A stretch of 64,000 bases of DNA from Flavobacterium sp. MedPE-SWcel (lineage in GTDB: Bacteria > Bacteroidota > Bacteroidia > Flavobacteriales > Flavobacteriaceae). Location: contig MPCW01000010.1 of NCBI GenBank assembly GCA_001874325.1, positions 53,679 through 117,678 of the forward strand, in the 5' to 3' direction. The notes beneath the pieces are model-generated. The model did not search any database. It had not been told where the DNA came from and saw only the letters and a list, made by a program, of their open reading frames with translations. The number at the start of each line of letters is the position of its first letter. Within the stretch, counting starts at the first letter, position 1. Shown here piece by piece: positions 62,897-64,000 of this stretch. The translations under genes and the position numbers were made by a program.

Positions 62897-63346
62897 ATGA
62901 GTAAAATTAGAATTACCAAGCAATTTACTTTCGAAACAGGTCATGCACTTTATGGTTATGATGGGAAATGCAAAAATGTTCATGGCCATAGTTATAAACT
63001 TTCTGTTACTGTAATTGGTAGTCCTATTACAGATAAAAATAATGTGAAATATGGTATGGTAATCGATTTTAGTGATCTAAAAAAAATAGTGAAAGAAGAA
63101 ATCGTAGATCAATTCGATCACGCCACTGTCTTAAACCAAAACACACCTCATATAGAATTAGCTCACGAATTAAAAAATCGTGATCATCATGTAATATTGG
63201 TAGACTACCAACCTACTAGTGAAAACATGGTAATTGATTTTGCAGATAAAATTAAAAACCGATTACCTAACACTATACAACTACATTCATTAAAACTACA
63301 AGAAACAGAAACCTCTTTTGCTGAGTGGTATCAGAGTGATAATTAA
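62897..63346 (+). CDS. queD: 6-pyruvoyltetrahydropterin synthase / 6-carboxytetrahydropterin synthase (QueD family)
   Basis: 149 residues of the T-fold. Zinc ligands are seen in FETGHALYG and in KNVHGHSYKLSVTV. The catalytic region has DFSDLKKIV and FDHATVLNQNTP, and TSENMVIDFADKI is the usual second half; the substrate Glu lies in LQETETSFAEWY. Bacterial members usually make 6-carboxytetrahydropterin for queuosine, but pterin synthesis cannot be ruled out. It does not lie beside other queuosine genes here. Confidence 0.9.
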   Translation: MSKIRITKQFTFETGHALYGYDGKCKNVHGHSYKLSVTVIGSPITDKNNVKYGMVIDFSDLKKIVKEEIVDQFDHATVLNQNTPHIELAHELKNRDHHVILVDYQPTSENMVIDFADKIKNRLPNTIQLHSLKLQETETSFAEWYQSDN

Positions 63347-63391
63347 TTTCTATTTATTAGATTTTCTTTAGAACTCAAAAATTGGATCATA

Positions 63392-63424
63392 AAAAAATCC
63401 CTGCACAATGTACAGGGATTTTTT
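63392..63424. terminator. Bidirectional terminator between queD and the OmpA-family gene
   Basis: A6-TCCCTG ... CAGGGA-T6 with A/T tracts on both sides. Confidence 0.75.
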
Positions 63425-63465
63425 ATTATCTAATAAGCATTCTAAAATGCTTTATTTCATTGTCA

Positions 63466-64000
63466 TTACTTCTTTACAACAAAGAAATCAATTCTTCTGT
63501 TTTCAGCATGTTGCTCATCAGTACAGTCATCACCACAATCTACTTTAGGCTCGCTTTCACCAAATCCTTCACCAGAAATACGGTCTTTCTCGATACCTTT
63601 AGCTATAATATACTTCACAGCAGCTTTAGCTCTACGATTTGATAATCTCATGTTGTACTTATCATCACCACGGTTATCCGTATGCGCTTTCACCATAACA
63701 ACCATTTCAGTATCCTCAGTCATCTCAGCAACAACTTTGTCTAACTCAACAATTGCTTGCTCAGTAATAGCACTCTTATCATATTCAAAGAAGATAGGGT
63801 TCAATACAATCTGTCTTACAATAACAGGAACTTCGATAGGTTTCAAGTCCGCCATTACCGTAACTTTTCCACCATCAGTTTTAGCAATAGGGAATGAGTT
63901 TGTCTCATAACCATCTACACTAGCCTGTACCACATAAGCTTTATCACACTCTACCGCATAGCTCACTTTACCATCAGCTCCTACCGTACGTGTTTCAATT
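63466..64000 (-). CDS. OmpA family protein (PorE-like), 5' end outside the window
   Basis: The frame is open to the window edge. The visible 178 residues hold the end of a carboxypeptidase-regulatory-like (CRD) domain (KAYVVQASVDGYETNSFPIA) and a complete OmpA C-terminal domain: IFFEYDKSAITEQAIVELDK, VKAHTDNRGDDKYNMRLSNR, and RISGEGFGESEPKVDCGDDC, with the peptidoglycan-binding Asp and Arg (NRRIDFFVVKK). The CRD-OmpA order matches PorE-type proteins, which link the T9SS to the cell wall; the expected TPR and WD40 parts would lie beyond the window. The GTG at 63966 is internal, not the start. Confidence 0.88.
   Translation of the reverse strand, partial: IETRTVGADGKVSYAVECDKAYVVQASVDGYETNSFPIAKTDGGKVTVMADLKPIEVPVIVRQIVLNPIFFEYDKSAITEQAIVELDKVVAEMTEDTEMVVMVKAHTDNRGDDKYNMRLSNRRAKAAVKYIIAKGIEKDRISGEGFGESEPKVDCGDDCTDEQHAENRRIDFFVVKK

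Noticed and set aside
63382..63642. Plus-strand frame over the OmpA-family gene
   Set aside because: Shadow of the conserved OmpA domain on the other strand; it begins inside the queD terminator.
1..64000. CRISPR arrays, tRNA/rRNA genes, insertion sequences or prophage
   Set aside because: No regular spaced repeats, no tRNA T-arm sequences in a cloverleaf context, and no transposase, integrase or phage structural genes were found by reading the sequence.

Overview
The window is a chromosomal segment of a low-GC member of the Bacteroidota, almost certainly family Flavobacteriaceae. The evidence is the gliding genes gldD and gldE behind mutY and ssb, C-terminal type IX secretion (T9SS) sorting domains, Bacteroidota-type -7 promoter elements (TAnnTTTG), the lack of Shine-Dalgarno sequences, and families typical of the group (DUF3078, DUF5777, DUF3109, PorE-like OmpA). 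Genus cannot be settled from the sequence alone. I saw no tRNA, rRNA, CRISPR array, insertion sequence or prophage.

Layout. 0-13.4 kb: the 3' part of aat; rplU-rpmA; an M16 protease pair; an EamA transporter; a heavy-metal lipoprotein; mutY, ssb, gldE and gldD; HU; a 30-residue basic protein; rng; two small genes. 13.5-18.1 kb: ileS, a DksA/TraR-like protein and lspA. 18.1-26.4 kb: an envelope operon of alpha-2-macroglobulin, an acetyltransferase and pbpC. 26.5-31.4 kb: tadA, an AT-rich nuclease-helicase gene that looks like an insertion, dxs and DUF3078. 31.4-38.2 kb: dgt with three small genes, a 41-residue Cys-rich protein, a structured non-coding RNA candidate, then nrdA and nrdB, so dNTP turnover and synthesis genes lie close together. 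38.4-46.3 kb: DUF3109, marC, a small membrane protein, a flavoprotein fragment, a dicarboxylate symporter, a CXXC-rich HMA protein, a C-terminal processing protease, dCMP deaminase, a TerB-like protein and fbp. 46.4-52.3 kb: an SSAT-like acetyltransferase with aspartate kinase, a membrane protein and a 1139-residue outer-membrane protein. 52.3-56.8 kb: a tight six-gene operon of cell-envelope redox-type proteins. 56.9-64 kb: rlmF, DoxX, a Crp/Fnr regulator, enoyl-CoA hydratase, a large T9SS cargo, a QueD/PTPS protein and a truncated PorE-like OmpA protein.

Most of the window is core gene content. The parts that stand out are: (1) the six-gene operon at 52.36-56.76 kb (OB-fold membrane protein, DUF5777 barrel, c-type cytochrome lipoprotein, YceI, secreted ankyrin protein, DOMON/T9SS protein), which reads as an undescribed envelope electron-transfer or quinone/heme module; (2) the 504-residue protein at 27.1 kb, with an apparent PD-(D/E)xK nuclease joined to an SF1 helicase, a candidate single-gene defence system; (3) a structured RNA with its own terminator at 34.53-34.68 kb, possibly a flavobacterial 6S RNA; (4) two very small genes, 30 and 41 codons. 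Matches to the -7 element suggest that several long open frames start further in than their first start codon, and the starts below were chosen with that in mind.
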